A DNA stretch of 64,000 nt from positions 1-64,000 of the forward strand of contig CBDCPI010000015.1 of NCBI GenBank assembly GCA_965220245.1, given 5' to 3'. Both the position numbers and the translations under genes were made by a program. Shown here in pieces: positions 33,365 through 42,213 of this stretch. This DNA comes from CBDCPI01 sp965220245 (GTDB lineage: Bacteria; Chloroflexota; Dehalococcoidia; Lucifugimonadales; UBA3495). The stretch's first letter is position 1; the number at the start of each line of letters is the position of its first letter. The notes beneath the pieces are model-generated. The model did no database searches. It worked only from the letters and a program-made list of their open reading frames with translations, and had not been told where the DNA came from.

Positions 33365-34459
33365 TTAGCGATTGTTGGCTAGGACCATGGCAATGGGACC
33401 CTTCTCCGGGGTCTCTCCGCCGAACAGGGTGCCCGTCAGGATCCGGTCCAGCCGGTCCTGACCCAGTACGTACACCTCGTCCGGGTAGGGCAGATAGCCA
33501 ACATCCCGCACCAGCTTCTGTCCATCCTCGGCGCTCAGGTGGTACTCGGTAAACGCCGCCACGTGGGTCTTGGCCAAGGAGTCCTTCCTCACGTAGATGA
33601 ACAGCGGCCGGGCCAACGGGGCGTAGCTGCCGTCTTCGATCGTGGAGTCCATCGGCGTTACGCAGCCGTTGCCGCCGTCAATCCCCAGCAGCTTCAGCTT
33701 GTCGGCGTTCTCCACGTAGTAGGCGTAGCCAAAGAACCCTAGCCCGTTCTTGTCCCCGGATATGCCTTGCACCAGTACGTTGTCATCCTCGCTAGCGGTG
33801 AAGTCCCCCCGGGACGCCCCCGACTCGTCGTTGACTACCTCCGTGAAGTAGTCAAAGGTCCCCGAGTCCACTCCCGGCCCGTACAGCCGGATTTCTTGGT
33901 CGGGCCATCCGTCCCGCACTTGGCTCCACCTCGTAACCTTCCCTTCGGCTTCCGGCGCCCAAAGGGTGTGGAGTTCTTCTATCGTCATGCAGTTAACGAA
34001 GTCGTTGGACGGGTTCACCATCACGCTGAGCCCGTCGATGGCCACCGGCACCTCGACGAACTCGATCCCCGCCTCGGCGCACTTCGCTACCTCGGAGGCT
34101 TTGATAGGCCGGGAGGCGTTGGAGATGTCGGTCTCGCCGTTGCAGAACTTCTTGAAGCCGCCGCCACTGCCCGAGAGGCCCACCGTCACTCTCACTTTCC
34201 CCTCGGTCAGGTTGCCAAACTCTTCGGCCACTGCCTCACTCACCGGGAATACCGTGCTGGAACCGTCTATCGTAATGTCGCCTTTCAGGTCTGCCGTGAC
34301 CGCTCCGCTGGTGCTGGGTTTATTTTTCTCCGAAGAGGCCGAGCTGGACACGGGAGTGTCACTCCCACAAGCCAATGCCACTAGGGCCAGAGATAGCAAA
34401 AGGAGCGCGGGCAGCATCGTTGCTAGCCGCCGCCCGCGTAGGTTCTCTATGATGGTCAT
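33365..34459 (-). CDS. pstS: Phosphate-binding lipoprotein PstS
   Basis: A 364-residue surface lipoprotein. The leader ends ALVALACGSD with the lipidated Cys at residue 31, followed by a Ser-rich linker. ITIDGSSTVFPVSEAV (near residue 61), VGLSGSGGGFKKFC, DISNASRPI and the GVDSGTFDYF motif are standard phosphate-binding landmarks. The protein is the PstS of the SphX/PstS-1 type. Its start lies only 38 bp from the IS630 copy, which replaces the native upstream region, so phosphate control may be disturbed. Confidence 0.95.
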   Translation of the reverse strand: MTIIENLRGRRLATMLPALLLLSLALVALACGSDTPVSSSASSEKNKPSTSGAVTADLKGDITIDGSSTVFPVSEAVAEEFGNLTEGKVRVTVGLSGSGGGFKKFCNGETDISNASRPIKASEVAKCAEAGIEFVEVPVAIDGLSVMVNPSNDFVNCMTIEELHTLWAPEAEGKVTRWSQVRDGWPDQEIRLYGPGVDSGTFDYFTEVVNDESGASRGDFTASEDDNVLVQGISGDKNGLGFFGYAYYVENADKLKLLGIDGGNGCVTPMDSTIEDGSYAPLARPLFIYVRKDSLAKTHVAAFTEYHLSAEDGQKLVRDVGYLPYPDEVYVLGQDRLDRILTGTLFGGETPEKGPIAMVLANNR

Positions 34460-34505
34460 CGTTCCTCACCGTTAAGCATTTTTGTCACCAGGTGCTAGTG
34501 GTCCA

Positions 34506-35132
34506 TCAGTGTTGGATTGATGGGTAAAGGGACTTCAGTTTGATGCGCGCATCCTCGGTGGTAAAGCGCCAGTCCACTCGTATGCCGTCCCGGTTGCGCC
34601 GTTGCTGCCACGCTCCCACCTCCCGCCGCAGAGCGCTTTGATCGGGAATACGGCGGTCCAGGCATTGGCGGGCCAGCACCCCGATTTCAATCTCGGCCAT
34701 ATCCAGCCAACTGCCATGCTTGGGAGTGTAGTGGACCTCCAACCGTTCGGCGATGCGCCGTGCTTCGGCAGGTTCAAATTCCTCGTACAGCGAGGACGGG
34801 TGGTGGGTGTTCAAGTTGTCCATCACCAGCACAATACGGTCCTTGTGCGGGTAGTCCTCGTCCACCAGTTGCTTGACCACCCGGGCCCAATCGGCTTTGG
34901 TGCGCCGGTCCGTCACTTCCACCCGGCGCCACCCTTCCAGCGGAGCGAACAACATGAACAGGTTGCTCACCCCGTTGCGCTCGTATTCGTAATCGTAGGA
35001 GCCCAGCGCCCCAGGCTGGGCCGGCCGCGGCCGGCGCGTCTCTTTCACCTGTTGCTTGCTGGTCTCGTCCAGACAGACCAGAACTTCGTTGTCCGCATAC
35101 TGGCGCTGATAGACTTCCAGCACGTCTTCCAT
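34506..35132 (-). CDS. IS630 transposase, DDE part (copy 2)
   Basis: The DDE frame with VCLDETSKQQVKETR, RIVLVMDNLNTHH and the SWLDMAEIEIGVLARQC segment. The frame is open further upstream (NELKPWLKECWCIPPQG), to the A7 run at 35203-35209, where it should fuse with the first frame. The 208-residue start at 35132 is internal to the fused product. Confidence 0.85.
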   Translation of the reverse strand: MEDVLEVYQRQYADNEVLVCLDETSKQQVKETRRPRPAQPGALGSYDYEYERNGVSNLFMLFAPLEGWRRVEVTDRRTKADWARVVKQLVDEDYPHKDRIVLVMDNLNTHHPSSLYEEFEPAEARRIAERLEVHYTPKHGSWLDMAEIEIGVLARQCLDRRIPDQSALRREVGAWQQRRNRDGIRVDWRFTTEDARIKLKSLYPSIQH

Positions 35133-35182
35133 CGCACAGACGAACTCGGCGCTGCCTTGCGGCGGGATGCACCAGCACTCTT

Positions 35183-35710
35183 TCAGCCAAGGCTTGAGTT
35201 CGTTTTTTTGAGCGTCTGGCGCACTGTTTCAGGGCTGATGCTCTCCACTATCTCGCATTCGACCAGTCGGTCGGCCAACAGTTTCAGCGTCCAACTGGCC
35301 CGGCCCTCTGGCGGTTCAGCGCAGGCCAAGGCAATCAGGTGGGCTTCTCCTTGACCGTCCAACCGCTTCTGCCTCCGGTTCAGTTGCTCCTTGCGCCCCA
35401 AGGCCCGCTCCAGACCCTCTTCCACGCAACGGCGGCGCACCCGTTCCACCGTCGCACGGCCAATCTGGAGAACCCGGGCAATGTCTTCATCCTTCATGCC
35501 CCCGTCCGCATGGGACTCATCACTCAGCAGCAGGATACGCCCGTGGGTCTGCTGGTAAGCCGCCACCCGGCCACGGGACACCAATGCCTTCAGTTCCTGC
35601 CGCTCCTCCGCGCTCAGCTTGACCCGGTATCTCTTCATCGCCATCCCCTCCTCCCACGCCCCAATCCTCTTCGCCCTATGCTTGGTAGAATACACTTGCT
35701 CAGTACTCAA
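35183..35710 (-). CDS. IS630 transposase, helix-turn-helix part (copy 2)
   Basis: A 175-residue frame, probably starting at the internal MKRYRVKLSAEERQELKAL, with the extra N-terminal residues doubtful. It contains KDEDIARVLQIGRATVERVR and a run of basic residues (RRQKRLDGQGE). It loses the family pattern after QTLKK, at the shared slippery A7 run. Expression as a fusion by frameshift is inferred from conservation of this run in both copies. Confidence 0.82.
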   Translation of the reverse strand: MSTEQVYSTKHRAKRIGAWEEGMAMKRYRVKLSAEERQELKALVSRGRVAAYQQTHGRILLLSDESHADGGMKDEDIARVLQIGRATVERVRRRCVEEGLERALGRKEQLNRRQKRLDGQGEAHLIALACAEPPEGRASWTLKLLADRLVECEIVESISPETVRQTLKKTNSSLG

Positions 35711-35732
35711 TTCAAAGATGTTGGACTACTAG

Positions 35733-36340
35733 GGTATATTGCGCTTGGGACAGTAAGAGGAAGCCCACGGTAAGGGGGAGAGAGGCTGGAGTGAAAAAAA
35801 TAATGATGATGATACTTGTTGCTGGCGATGCTAACGCCAGCGATCAAGAATTCATCCCGCCCGGAACGTAAGCTCCGGGCGAAGCCCCCAATCTTTCATT
35901 GGGGGCAGTTGGAATCAGGTTTTCCCCCACGGCGGAGAGTCCGCCAGGGCGCGCCTTTCCGCTGTCATCCAAACGCGATGAGGTCAGATGCCCGGCAACT
36001 ATCTTCGGCCACTCTTTGGGAACGGAGGAAATGCGGCCGCGGGTAATCGCACTGAACGGTTGGCAAGACCGGGTCCGGGAGTGATCGCGGTCGACGACGG
36101 GGACTCGCGCCGGGAACCCATAATGGGGGGGCAGTTGCAGGAATTGGTCTCTGGAGGGGGACTCAAAAGAATGAATTCGACAAGGTCCCGAAGAGAACAG
36201 GCTTAGATACCGCCAAATGCTGGACAAAGCCCCTATCTGACCCTACGAATTTCGTTGACGCTATTATGATTCTTAGCTCATAGGCTGTCAATCCCTGCAC
36301 TTATCAAATTCAGCCAATTTAGCTTCAGTCTACTGGTCCA
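35733..36340. other. Gene-poor region with three adjacent perfect hairpins
   Basis: GCTGGCG...CGCCAGC (35821-35841), CGCCCGGA...TCCGGGCG (35858-35881) and GCCCCCAAT...ATTGGGGGC (35884-35906) follow each other closely. Then comes GTTGGAATCAGGTTTTCCCC and short open frames with no recognisable domain; one of them (35988-36206) ends MNSTRSRREQA. The hairpins plus a short basic frame could be the end of a decayed IS200/IS605-type element, but I cannot support this further. No clear gene is seen. Confidence 0.4.
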
Positions 36341-36483
36341 GAGCCTTTTCATTGTCACCCCGAACGCAGTGAGGGGTCTAAAATCCCTCTGGAAAGGCGA
36401 AGTTGGTTCCAGCAAAGAATTTTGGATTCCTCGCGCTGCTCGGAATGACAGAAAGGAGGCTCAGAATGAGAATGGAAAGGCCC
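36341..36483. repeat. Miniature inverted-repeat element, family C
   Basis: Starts GAGCCTTTTCATTGTCACCCC and ends TGGAAAGGCCC. The internal GGGTCTAAAATCC and AATTTTGGATTCC blocks match the copies at 5369, 25931 and 39785. It is the most diverged copy. Confidence 0.65.
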
Positions 36484-36572
36484 GGTTAGCCAGTTTGCTC
36501 ACGGTTGTCGGCGCCGGGTGGTGATGTGATAATGAAGGCGTTTCGGACACCATCACCCAAGACGGGGGAAGC

Positions 36573-37598
36573 TTGGACCAAAAGCTGATCTTGAGCGTAG
36601 TCGACCAGTCCCCGGTGCGCCAGGGAGGTACGGCATCCGACGCTCTTCGCGACACCATAGAGTTGGCAGTGGCCACCGAGGCCCTCGGCTACCACCGGTA
36701 CTGGCTGGCCGAGCACCACAGCCTGCCCAACTTCGCGGGCACCAGCCCGGAGGTGCTGATTGGGCAGGTGGCCGCCCGCACCAATAAGATCCGGGTGGGC
36801 TCGGGGGGCGTGATGCTCTCCCACTATAGCGCCTTCAAAGTGTCCGAAAACTTCCGTATGCTGAGCGCGCTGTACCCGGGACGTATCGACTTGGGGATCG
36901 GACGCGCCCCGGGAAGCGATCAAATCACGGCAGCCGCCTTGTCCTATCCGGGCCGTCCTCACGACATTACTCATTACCCGCGGCAGGTCCAAGACTTGCT
37001 GGGGCACCTGCACGGCAATTTGGAAGATGAGCACGTTTTTTCGGGCATCCAGGCCGGACCCGGCCCGGTGGAAAGTCCGGAAGTCTGGTTGCTGGGTTCC
37101 CGCTATGAGAGCGCCATGATGGCGGCCCACTTTGGACTCCCTTTCGCCTATGCCCACTTTTTCGGCATCGGGGTGGAAGAGGGGCCGGCCATCGTCTCCG
37201 GTTACATTAAGAGTTTTAGGCCGTCGGAATACTTGGCCGAACCCAAGGTAAACGTTGGGGTGCAGGTATTGTGCTCCGACACCGAGGAGGAGGCATTGCG
37301 CTTGGCCTCCAGCCGCAATCTCGCCCGGCTCTTCTCCATGACCGGACGGGCCAACGGGGTCCCGTCACCGGAAGACGCCTTAGCGTACCAGTACCGCCCC
37401 AACGAATGGGCCTTCATGCAGCAGTACAATCGCCTTTGCGTCGACGGTGACCCGCAGCAGGTCAAGGAAAGGCTCGAGGAGATCGCGGAGGCTTACCAAA
37501 CTCCCGATCTGAGCGTGGTAACCATTTGCTACGGACTTGAAGAACGGGTGCGCTCCTACGAGTTGGTGGCCGCAGCCTGCGGCATCAGACCCGGCTAG
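36573..37598 (+). CDS. LLM-class flavin-dependent oxidoreductase (LuxA/YhbW-like)
   Basis: A 341-residue protein of the one-subunit luciferase-like monooxygenase subgroup. ILSVVDQSPVRQGG, RYWLAEHHSLPNFAG, IRVGSGGVMLSHYSAFKV and RIDLGIGRAPGSD are signatures of this subgroup. The start is a TTG with GGGGGAAG four bases upstream, giving MDQKLILSV. It is preceded by a family C repeat and followed by a family B element, so it stands as an isolated unit. Function on a particular substrate cannot be inferred. Confidence 0.88.
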   Translation: MDQKLILSVVDQSPVRQGGTASDALRDTIELAVATEALGYHRYWLAEHHSLPNFAGTSPEVLIGQVAARTNKIRVGSGGVMLSHYSAFKVSENFRMLSALYPGRIDLGIGRAPGSDQITAAALSYPGRPHDITHYPRQVQDLLGHLHGNLEDEHVFSGIQAGPGPVESPEVWLLGSRYESAMMAAHFGLPFAYAHFFGIGVEEGPAIVSGYIKSFRPSEYLAEPKVNVGVQVLCSDTEEEALRLASSRNLARLFSMTGRANGVPSPEDALAYQYRPNEWAFMQQYNRLCVDGDPQQVKERLEEIAEAYQTPDLSVVTICYGLEERVRSYELVAAACGIRPG

Positions 37599-37610
37599 AG
37601 GCCTGACCGC

Positions 37611-37836
37611 GTAACTGTTCAGACTTGCTGAGGCGAATTGACTGAGAGCCACATCCGCAATGCCAATGCTAGTCCCCCACGACACTTTGCCGCCCAACGG
37701 TCATTCCCGCGCAGGCGGGAATCCAGAAGCGTCTGCAACCAGCAACGTTACTTATCCTCGGCATTTTCTGGATTCCGGCTCAAGGCCGGAATGACGAGGT
37801 GGGGGCCGGAATGACGTATCAAGTCTGAACAGTTAC
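37611..37836. repeat. Miniature inverted-repeat element, family B
   Basis: GTAACTGTTCAGACTT at 37611 and AAGTCTGAACAGTTAC at the right end are perfect 16-bp inverted repeats. It is flanked by CTGACCGC and CTGAACGG, an 8-bp duplication with two mismatches. The interior holds GCGCAGGCGGGAATCCAGAA and the GGCCGGAATGACG blocks. Confidence 0.85.
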
Positions 37837-37860
37837 CTGAACGGCGGTCGGGGTATAAAC

Positions 37861-38844
37861 TTGCTCAGGGCGAAGGACCGTTTGAAACGAGTCATTATCG
37901 ACACCGACCCGGGCATTGATGACGCCGCCGCCATTTTTCTGGCCTTGGCGAGCCCCGAGCTGTCCATCGACGCTTTCACTACCGTCTACGGCAACGGGGC
38001 GGTGGAAAGCTCCACTAACAACCTGCTGCGAATTCTCAAGGCGGCTGGCCGGTTGGACATTCCGGTCTATCAAGGCACGGCCAAGCCCTTGGTGCGAGCC
38101 GCTAACGAGGGTTTCGCGTCACAAGTCCACGGGGAGGACGCCTTGGGCAACACCAGTTTCCCGTTGCCCGTCCCCGAGGAAAGCCCACTGAGCGAAGGGT
38201 TTGCCGCCTTGGAGCTAGTGCATCGGGTGGCAGCGTCGCCGGGGGAGATCACCCTAATAGCCTTGGGCCGGCTCACCAACGTAGCTTTGGCGTTGTCGTT
38301 GGAACCACGCCTGGCCCAGTGGGTGGCTGAGATCATCGTCATGGGTGGCGCTGTGGCAGTTCCCGGCAACGTCTCGCCGGTGGCATCGGCCAATCTGTAC
38401 GAGGACCCCGAGGCGGCAGCCATTGTGTATTCTTCCGGCGCTCCGCTGGTGCAAGTGGGGTTGGACGTTTGCAACCTGGTAATGATCAGCCAAGCCCAGC
38501 TTGAGATGGTCTCCCAAGCCGCAACCGCCACTGCCCGCCTCCTCGCCGCAGCCACCCCTTGTCTTCGAGATTACTATTTGGGGCGGGGACTGATCAGACA
38601 GCAGGACGGGATTCGGTATAATGACCTGCCTGCCGTAGCCTATGCCATCGAGCCTGGGCTGTTCGAGAGCCGCGATCTGTACGTGGAGATCGAATGGCAG
38701 AGCCCCCTAACCCGGGGCCAGACGGTGGCCTACCGCAATGGCGGCCGCGGAAACACGCCCAACGTCCGGGTCTGCCTGGAGGTAGACGCTGCGCGTTTGG
38801 CTGAGATGTTCACTCAGCGGATTTGCCGACACCAGCCAACATGA
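37861..38844 (+). CDS. Nucleoside hydrolase (IUNH family)
   Basis: A 327-residue protein. IIDTDPGIDDAAAIFLAL (residues 12-29) is the calcium-binding Asp cluster, and TVYGNGAVESSTNN and IALGRLTNVALAL are conserved. IIVMGGAVAVPGN and NLYEDPEAAAIV match the substrate pocket. The catalytic His-Asp of the usual HDPLAVA is replaced by ND in YNDLPAVAYAIEP. Standard members cleave nucleosides to base and ribose. Start is a TTG and the ribosome site is weak; it lies just after the family B element. Confidence 0.85.
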   Translation: MLRAKDRLKRVIIDTDPGIDDAAAIFLALASPELSIDAFTTVYGNGAVESSTNNLLRILKAAGRLDIPVYQGTAKPLVRAANEGFASQVHGEDALGNTSFPLPVPEESPLSEGFAALELVHRVAASPGEITLIALGRLTNVALALSLEPRLAQWVAEIIVMGGAVAVPGNVSPVASANLYEDPEAAAIVYSSGAPLVQVGLDVCNLVMISQAQLEMVSQAATATARLLAAATPCLRDYYLGRGLIRQQDGIRYNDLPAVAYAIEPGLFESRDLYVEIEWQSPLTRGQTVAYRNGGRGNTPNVRVCLEVDAARLAEMFTQRICRHQPT

Positions 38845-38928
38845 CCATCTACTGAGTCTAGCGGTCTAGGCCCAGTGGACGGGTCACGGGTATTACTGGT
38901 CTACAGCGTCGGCAAAGAGGCGCCAGTT

Positions 38929-39405
38929 CTAATTGGGCAGCGCGTTCAAAGCCTGGCGAATTTCGTCGTAATCGGGCTCGTTCACCGGAGAGGGCGCAAC
39001 CCACTTGTAGCAGACCATCCCGTCCTTATCCACCACAAACACGGCGCGGTTGGCGGCAACGTATCCCTCCAGGCCCGCCAGGTTCTCCAGCGCCACGCCG
39101 TATTGGTTGACCGCCTCGCGGTTGAAGTCGCTCAGCATCGGAAAGTTCAGGTTGTTGGCATCTGCCCAAGCTTTCTGGGAAAAGGGCGGGTCCACGCTGA
39201 TGCCGAGCACTTGGGCATTCATGGAGTTGAACTGATCGTTCCGGTCCCTCAACGCGCAGACCTCGTTGGTGCAGACCCCGGTAAATGCTCCGGGGACAAA
39301 GGCGAGCACCACGTTTTGGCCTCGGAAATCGCTTAACGCTCGCCGGTTACGGTCAGTATCGAACAGAGAGAATTCAGGCGCCGCCTGGCCAACTTCAGCC
39401 GCCAT
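38929..39405 (-). CDS. Peroxiredoxin (AhpC/TSA, Bcp/AhpE-like)
   Basis: A 158-residue thiol peroxidase. VPGAFTGVCTNEVC has the PxxxTxxC motif with the peroxidatic Cys at residue 45 and a second Cys at residue 50, the Bcp-type intramolecular pair. APEFSLFDTDRNRR and FPMLSDFNREAVNQYGV are typical of peroxiredoxin subfamily AhpE or PrxQ. It removes hydrogen peroxide and organic peroxides with an external thiol reductant. It is preceded by an ATG-proximal GGAGGC site. Confidence 0.93.
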   Translation of the reverse strand: MAAEVGQAAPEFSLFDTDRNRRALSDFRGQNVVLAFVPGAFTGVCTNEVCALRDRNDQFNSMNAQVLGISVDPPFSQKAWADANNLNFPMLSDFNREAVNQYGVALENLAGLEGYVAANRAVFVVDKDGMVCYKWVAPSPVNEPDYDEIRQALNALPN

Positions 39406-39535
39406 TATTAAGCCTCCAAATGTTCACGGCCGCAGGTGTTCAGTCGGCCGCAGGTATCTATCTACAAGCTCGTTGTATCGAGCCGAGCTAATCTTAACAT
39501 AATAGTACCAAGATTACCCCGGCCTGCCCGCCGGA

Positions 39536-39772
39536 GTAACTGTTCAGACTTGGTGAGGAGAATTCACTGAGAGCCACATCAGCAATGCCAATGCTAATCA
39601 TCCCACCACACTTTGCCGCCCAACCGTCATTCCCGCGCAGGCGGGAATCCAGAAATGCCAAGGAAAGGGAATTCGCCGCGGCGGACTGGTTGCAAACCGG
39701 TTATGGATTCCGGCTCAAGGCCGGAATGACGGGTCCGGGGGCCGGAATGATGTATCAAGTCTGAATAGTTGC
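39536..39772. repeat. Miniature inverted-repeat element, family B, with target duplication
   Basis: GTAACTGTTCAGACTT is at the left and AAGTCTGAATAGTTGC at the right. CCGCCGGA (39528-39535 and 39773-39780) is an exact 8-bp duplication. It abuts a family C element, with both insertions close to one CCTGCCCGCCGGAGCGG site. From 39406 to 40059 I see no gene. Confidence 0.87.
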
Positions 39773-39784
39773 CCGCCGGAGCGG

Positions 39785-39952
39785 GGGTCTTTCAGTCTTT
39801 CAATTGTCACCCCGAGCGGAGCGAGGGATCTAAAATCCTTGCCGGGAGAGCGGTTAAACCGCCAAGAATTTTAGATTCTTCGCCGCAAAGCGGCTCAGAA
39901 TGACATCTGTCCGAGGGTAGCTTCCGATTTTCACCGAGAATTGAAAGACCCT
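39785..39952. repeat. Miniature inverted-repeat element, family C
   Basis: Begins GGGTCTTTCAGTCTTTCAATTG and ends GAATTGAAAGACCCT. GCCCGCCGGAGCGG stands on both sides (39771-39784 and 39953-39966). The inner GGGATCTAAAATCC and AATTTTAGATTCTTCGCC blocks are shared with the other copies. Confidence 0.8.
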
Positions 39953-40059
39953 GCCCGCCGGAGCGGTCATCAGGGGCCTATGGTAAAATGGGCCAACCTC
40001 CTCCGGCCGCCTATCCTGCTATAGGCGAGTCTAATCTTATCTTACGGAGCACTTTACCT

Positions 40060-41661
40060 ATGTTCTTCGACTCACGCCGCTCTACTGTCCTGGCCCGGAA
40101 TGGCATGGTGGCTACCAGTCAGCCCTTGGCGGCGATGGCCGGGCTGCGAATATTGATGGACGGCGGCAACGCGGTGGACGCGGCCATTGCCAGCGCGGCG
40201 GTGCTAAACGTGGTCGAGCCGGTGTCCACCGGCATGGGCGGGGACATGTTTGCGCTGGTGTGGGACAACCAAGATAAAACTGTCCGGGCGATCAACGGCA
40301 GCGGCCGCGCCCCGGCTGCGGCATCCCTCGAGGCGTTGACGTCTCAGGGTATGCAGCGTATGCCCGAGTTTGGCGTTCATTCCATAACGGTGCCCGGAGT
40401 AGTCCACGGCTGGGAGACACTCATTGAAGCTTGCGGCACCATGCCGCCGGCAGAGGTGTTGAAGCCAGCCATCCGGTATGCCGAAGAAGGCTTCCCGGTA
40501 TCCGACGTTATTGCTTTCCAATGGTCCGGAGAGCTGAGAAAGCTATCTCAGCTTCCCTCCGGGCAGGAACTGCTGCTGGAGGGCCGCCCTCCGGCGGAGG
40601 GTGAGGTCATGCGAATTCCATCGCTGGGCCGCAGCCTCCGGGCCGTCGCCGAGGGAGGAGCCCTAGCATTCTACCAAGGCGACATTGCCCAGAAAATGGC
40701 CAGCTTTGTCCAGGAGCAAGGCGGTTGGCTTTCTACTGAGGACCTGGCCGGTCACACCTCCAACTGGGAAGAGCCCATTCACACCGATTACCGGGGAGTG
40801 ACTTGCTGGGAGTGCCCGCCCAGCGGCCACGGCCTTGCTGCCCTCGAAGCCCTCAACATTGCCGAAGGGTTCGACATTCCCGCTATGGGCCCCCAAAGCT
40901 CCGACCGCTACCACCACTTGGTGGAATCGATGCGCTTGGCCTTCGCTGATGCTTTTCGCTACATCGCCGACCCGGCGAAAGCCCAGGTGCCAACCGCAGA
41001 ACTGGTTTCCAAGGACTACGCCAAGGGACGCCGCCGCCTCATCGACCCCCAGCGGGCCATGACCTCGGCACCCTACGGGCAAGTCCCCACCGGCGGCGAC
41101 ACGGTCTACGTCAGCGCCGTCGATGGCCGGGGTAACGCTTGCTCCTTCATCTATAGCATCTACGCCAACTTTGGCACCGGCATGGTGGTGCCCGGCACCG
41201 GCATCGTTCTGCACAACCGGGGTTCCCTATTCTCTTTGGACCCGGACCATCCCAATGCCTTGGCGCCCAACAAACGGCCCTACCACACCATCATTCCCGG
41301 CTTGACCACCGTCGATGGGGAGTTGGACCTGTGCTACGGGGTGATGGGCGCCTTCATGCAACCCCAAGGACACTTACAGGTAATTAGCAATGTAGTGGAC
41401 TTTGGCATGGCCCCGCAACCGGCCCTCAACGCCTTGCGGTTTATGATTTCCCGCGACACGGTCGCCTTGGAAGAGGGTGTTCCTGACGAGCTGGTGGCCG
41501 AGTTGCAAAGGCGCGGGCACCGCACTACCATCATGGAAGGTTACTCTCGGGGCATCACCGGAGGGTTCGGTGGAGCGCAGATGATCAAACGGGACCGCGA
41601 CAGCGGCGTGTTGTGGGGCGCGTCGGAACCCCGCAAAGACGGTTGCGCGGTGGGTTGGTAG
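40060..41661 (+). CDS. ggt: Gamma-glutamyltransferase family protein
   Basis: A 533-residue Ntn-hydrolase precursor. NGMVATSQPLAAMAGLRIL and GGNAVDAAIASAAVLNVVEP begin the large subunit. GGDTVYVSAVDGRGNACSF has the autoprocessing Thr at residue 348, at the start of the small subunit, and a PGTGIVLHNRGSLF motif follows. It has no clear secretion signal; the start at 40060 with GGAG upstream is preferred over an earlier ATG at 39988. The family hydrolyses glutathione-like or other gamma-glutamyl substrates; several relatives are cephalosporin acylases or capsule hydrolases. Confidence 0.9.
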   Translation: MFFDSRRSTVLARNGMVATSQPLAAMAGLRILMDGGNAVDAAIASAAVLNVVEPVSTGMGGDMFALVWDNQDKTVRAINGSGRAPAAASLEALTSQGMQRMPEFGVHSITVPGVVHGWETLIEACGTMPPAEVLKPAIRYAEEGFPVSDVIAFQWSGELRKLSQLPSGQELLLEGRPPAEGEVMRIPSLGRSLRAVAEGGALAFYQGDIAQKMASFVQEQGGWLSTEDLAGHTSNWEEPIHTDYRGVTCWECPPSGHGLAALEALNIAEGFDIPAMGPQSSDRYHHLVESMRLAFADAFRYIADPAKAQVPTAELVSKDYAKGRRRLIDPQRAMTSAPYGQVPTGGDTVYVSAVDGRGNACSFIYSIYANFGTGMVVPGTGIVLHNRGSLFSLDPDHPNALAPNKRPYHTIIPGLTTVDGELDLCYGVMGAFMQPQGHLQVISNVVDFGMAPQPALNALRFMISRDTVALEEGVPDELVAELQRRGHRTTIMEGYSRGITGGFGGAQMIKRDRDSGVLWGASEPRKDGCAVGW

Positions 41662-41775
41662 CTCAGAGAGTTGTGTGACAAGTTCCCTCTCCCGGCGGGA
41701 GAGGGTTAGGACGATTCCTGCTGTGGGCTGCGTTTGGATACTGTCAGCATTTCCCCTCACACACGTTCTTAGACA
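41662..41775. repeat. Family D repeat, directly after a stop codon
   Basis: GCTCAGAGAGTTGTGTGACA begins right after the GGT stop, followed by GGGAGAGGGTTAGGACG and CACACGTTCTTAGACATTC, the last partly duplicated (CACGTTCTTAGACATTC). It matches the element at 33130-33309 over most of its left half. Confidence 0.7.
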
Positions 41776-42213
41776 TTCCACGTTCTTAGACATTCAAGGA
41801 GCGTCATGACTCAAAGGAAAAGGGATACCGGTTATTACCGCAAGTATTTTCGGGAGATGGAAGTGCTTCACGGGATGCAGTCCAGGCCCGAGGAGCGCGA
41901 CTGGTTGCTGTCGGTCCCCAAGGGCGAAGTAAAACGCACTCCGGTGGTGCTCTATCTGGGCTGCAACGTGATGAGGACGACCCACCTGGTACGCACGGTG
42001 ATGGACGTTTTCAAGCTATTGGGTGAGGACTTCGTTGCGATGGGCGGCGCTGCCTACTGCTGCGGGATCCAACATCACCAACAGGGCGACTCGAAAGCCT
42101 CCGAGTCGGTGGCCCAGACCACGGTGAGGAACTTTGAGAAGTTCCAGCCGGAACGGGTGGTAATGTGGTGTCCGTCCTGCATCTTTTTCTACGACGAAAT
42201 CATGGATATGCGG

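Larger units (their letters stand above)
34498..35729 (-). mobile_element. IS630-family insertion sequence, copy 2
   Basis: A 1.23-kb relative of the element at 9268-10511, bounded by CTAG on both sides (34495-34498 and 35729-35732). The ends read GTGGTCCATCAGTGTTGG and, reverse-complemented, GTAGTCCAACATCTTTG. The transposase sequence is clearly diverged from copy 1 (for example EFEPAEARRI against AFEPAEARRI), so it is not a recent duplicate. It is inserted immediately upstream of pstS. Confidence 0.87.

Noticed and set aside
35988..36206. A 72-codon basic frame as a TnpB remnant
   Set aside because: No zinc-ribbon cysteines or RuvC motif are present; only the neighbouring hairpins hint at a mobile element end.
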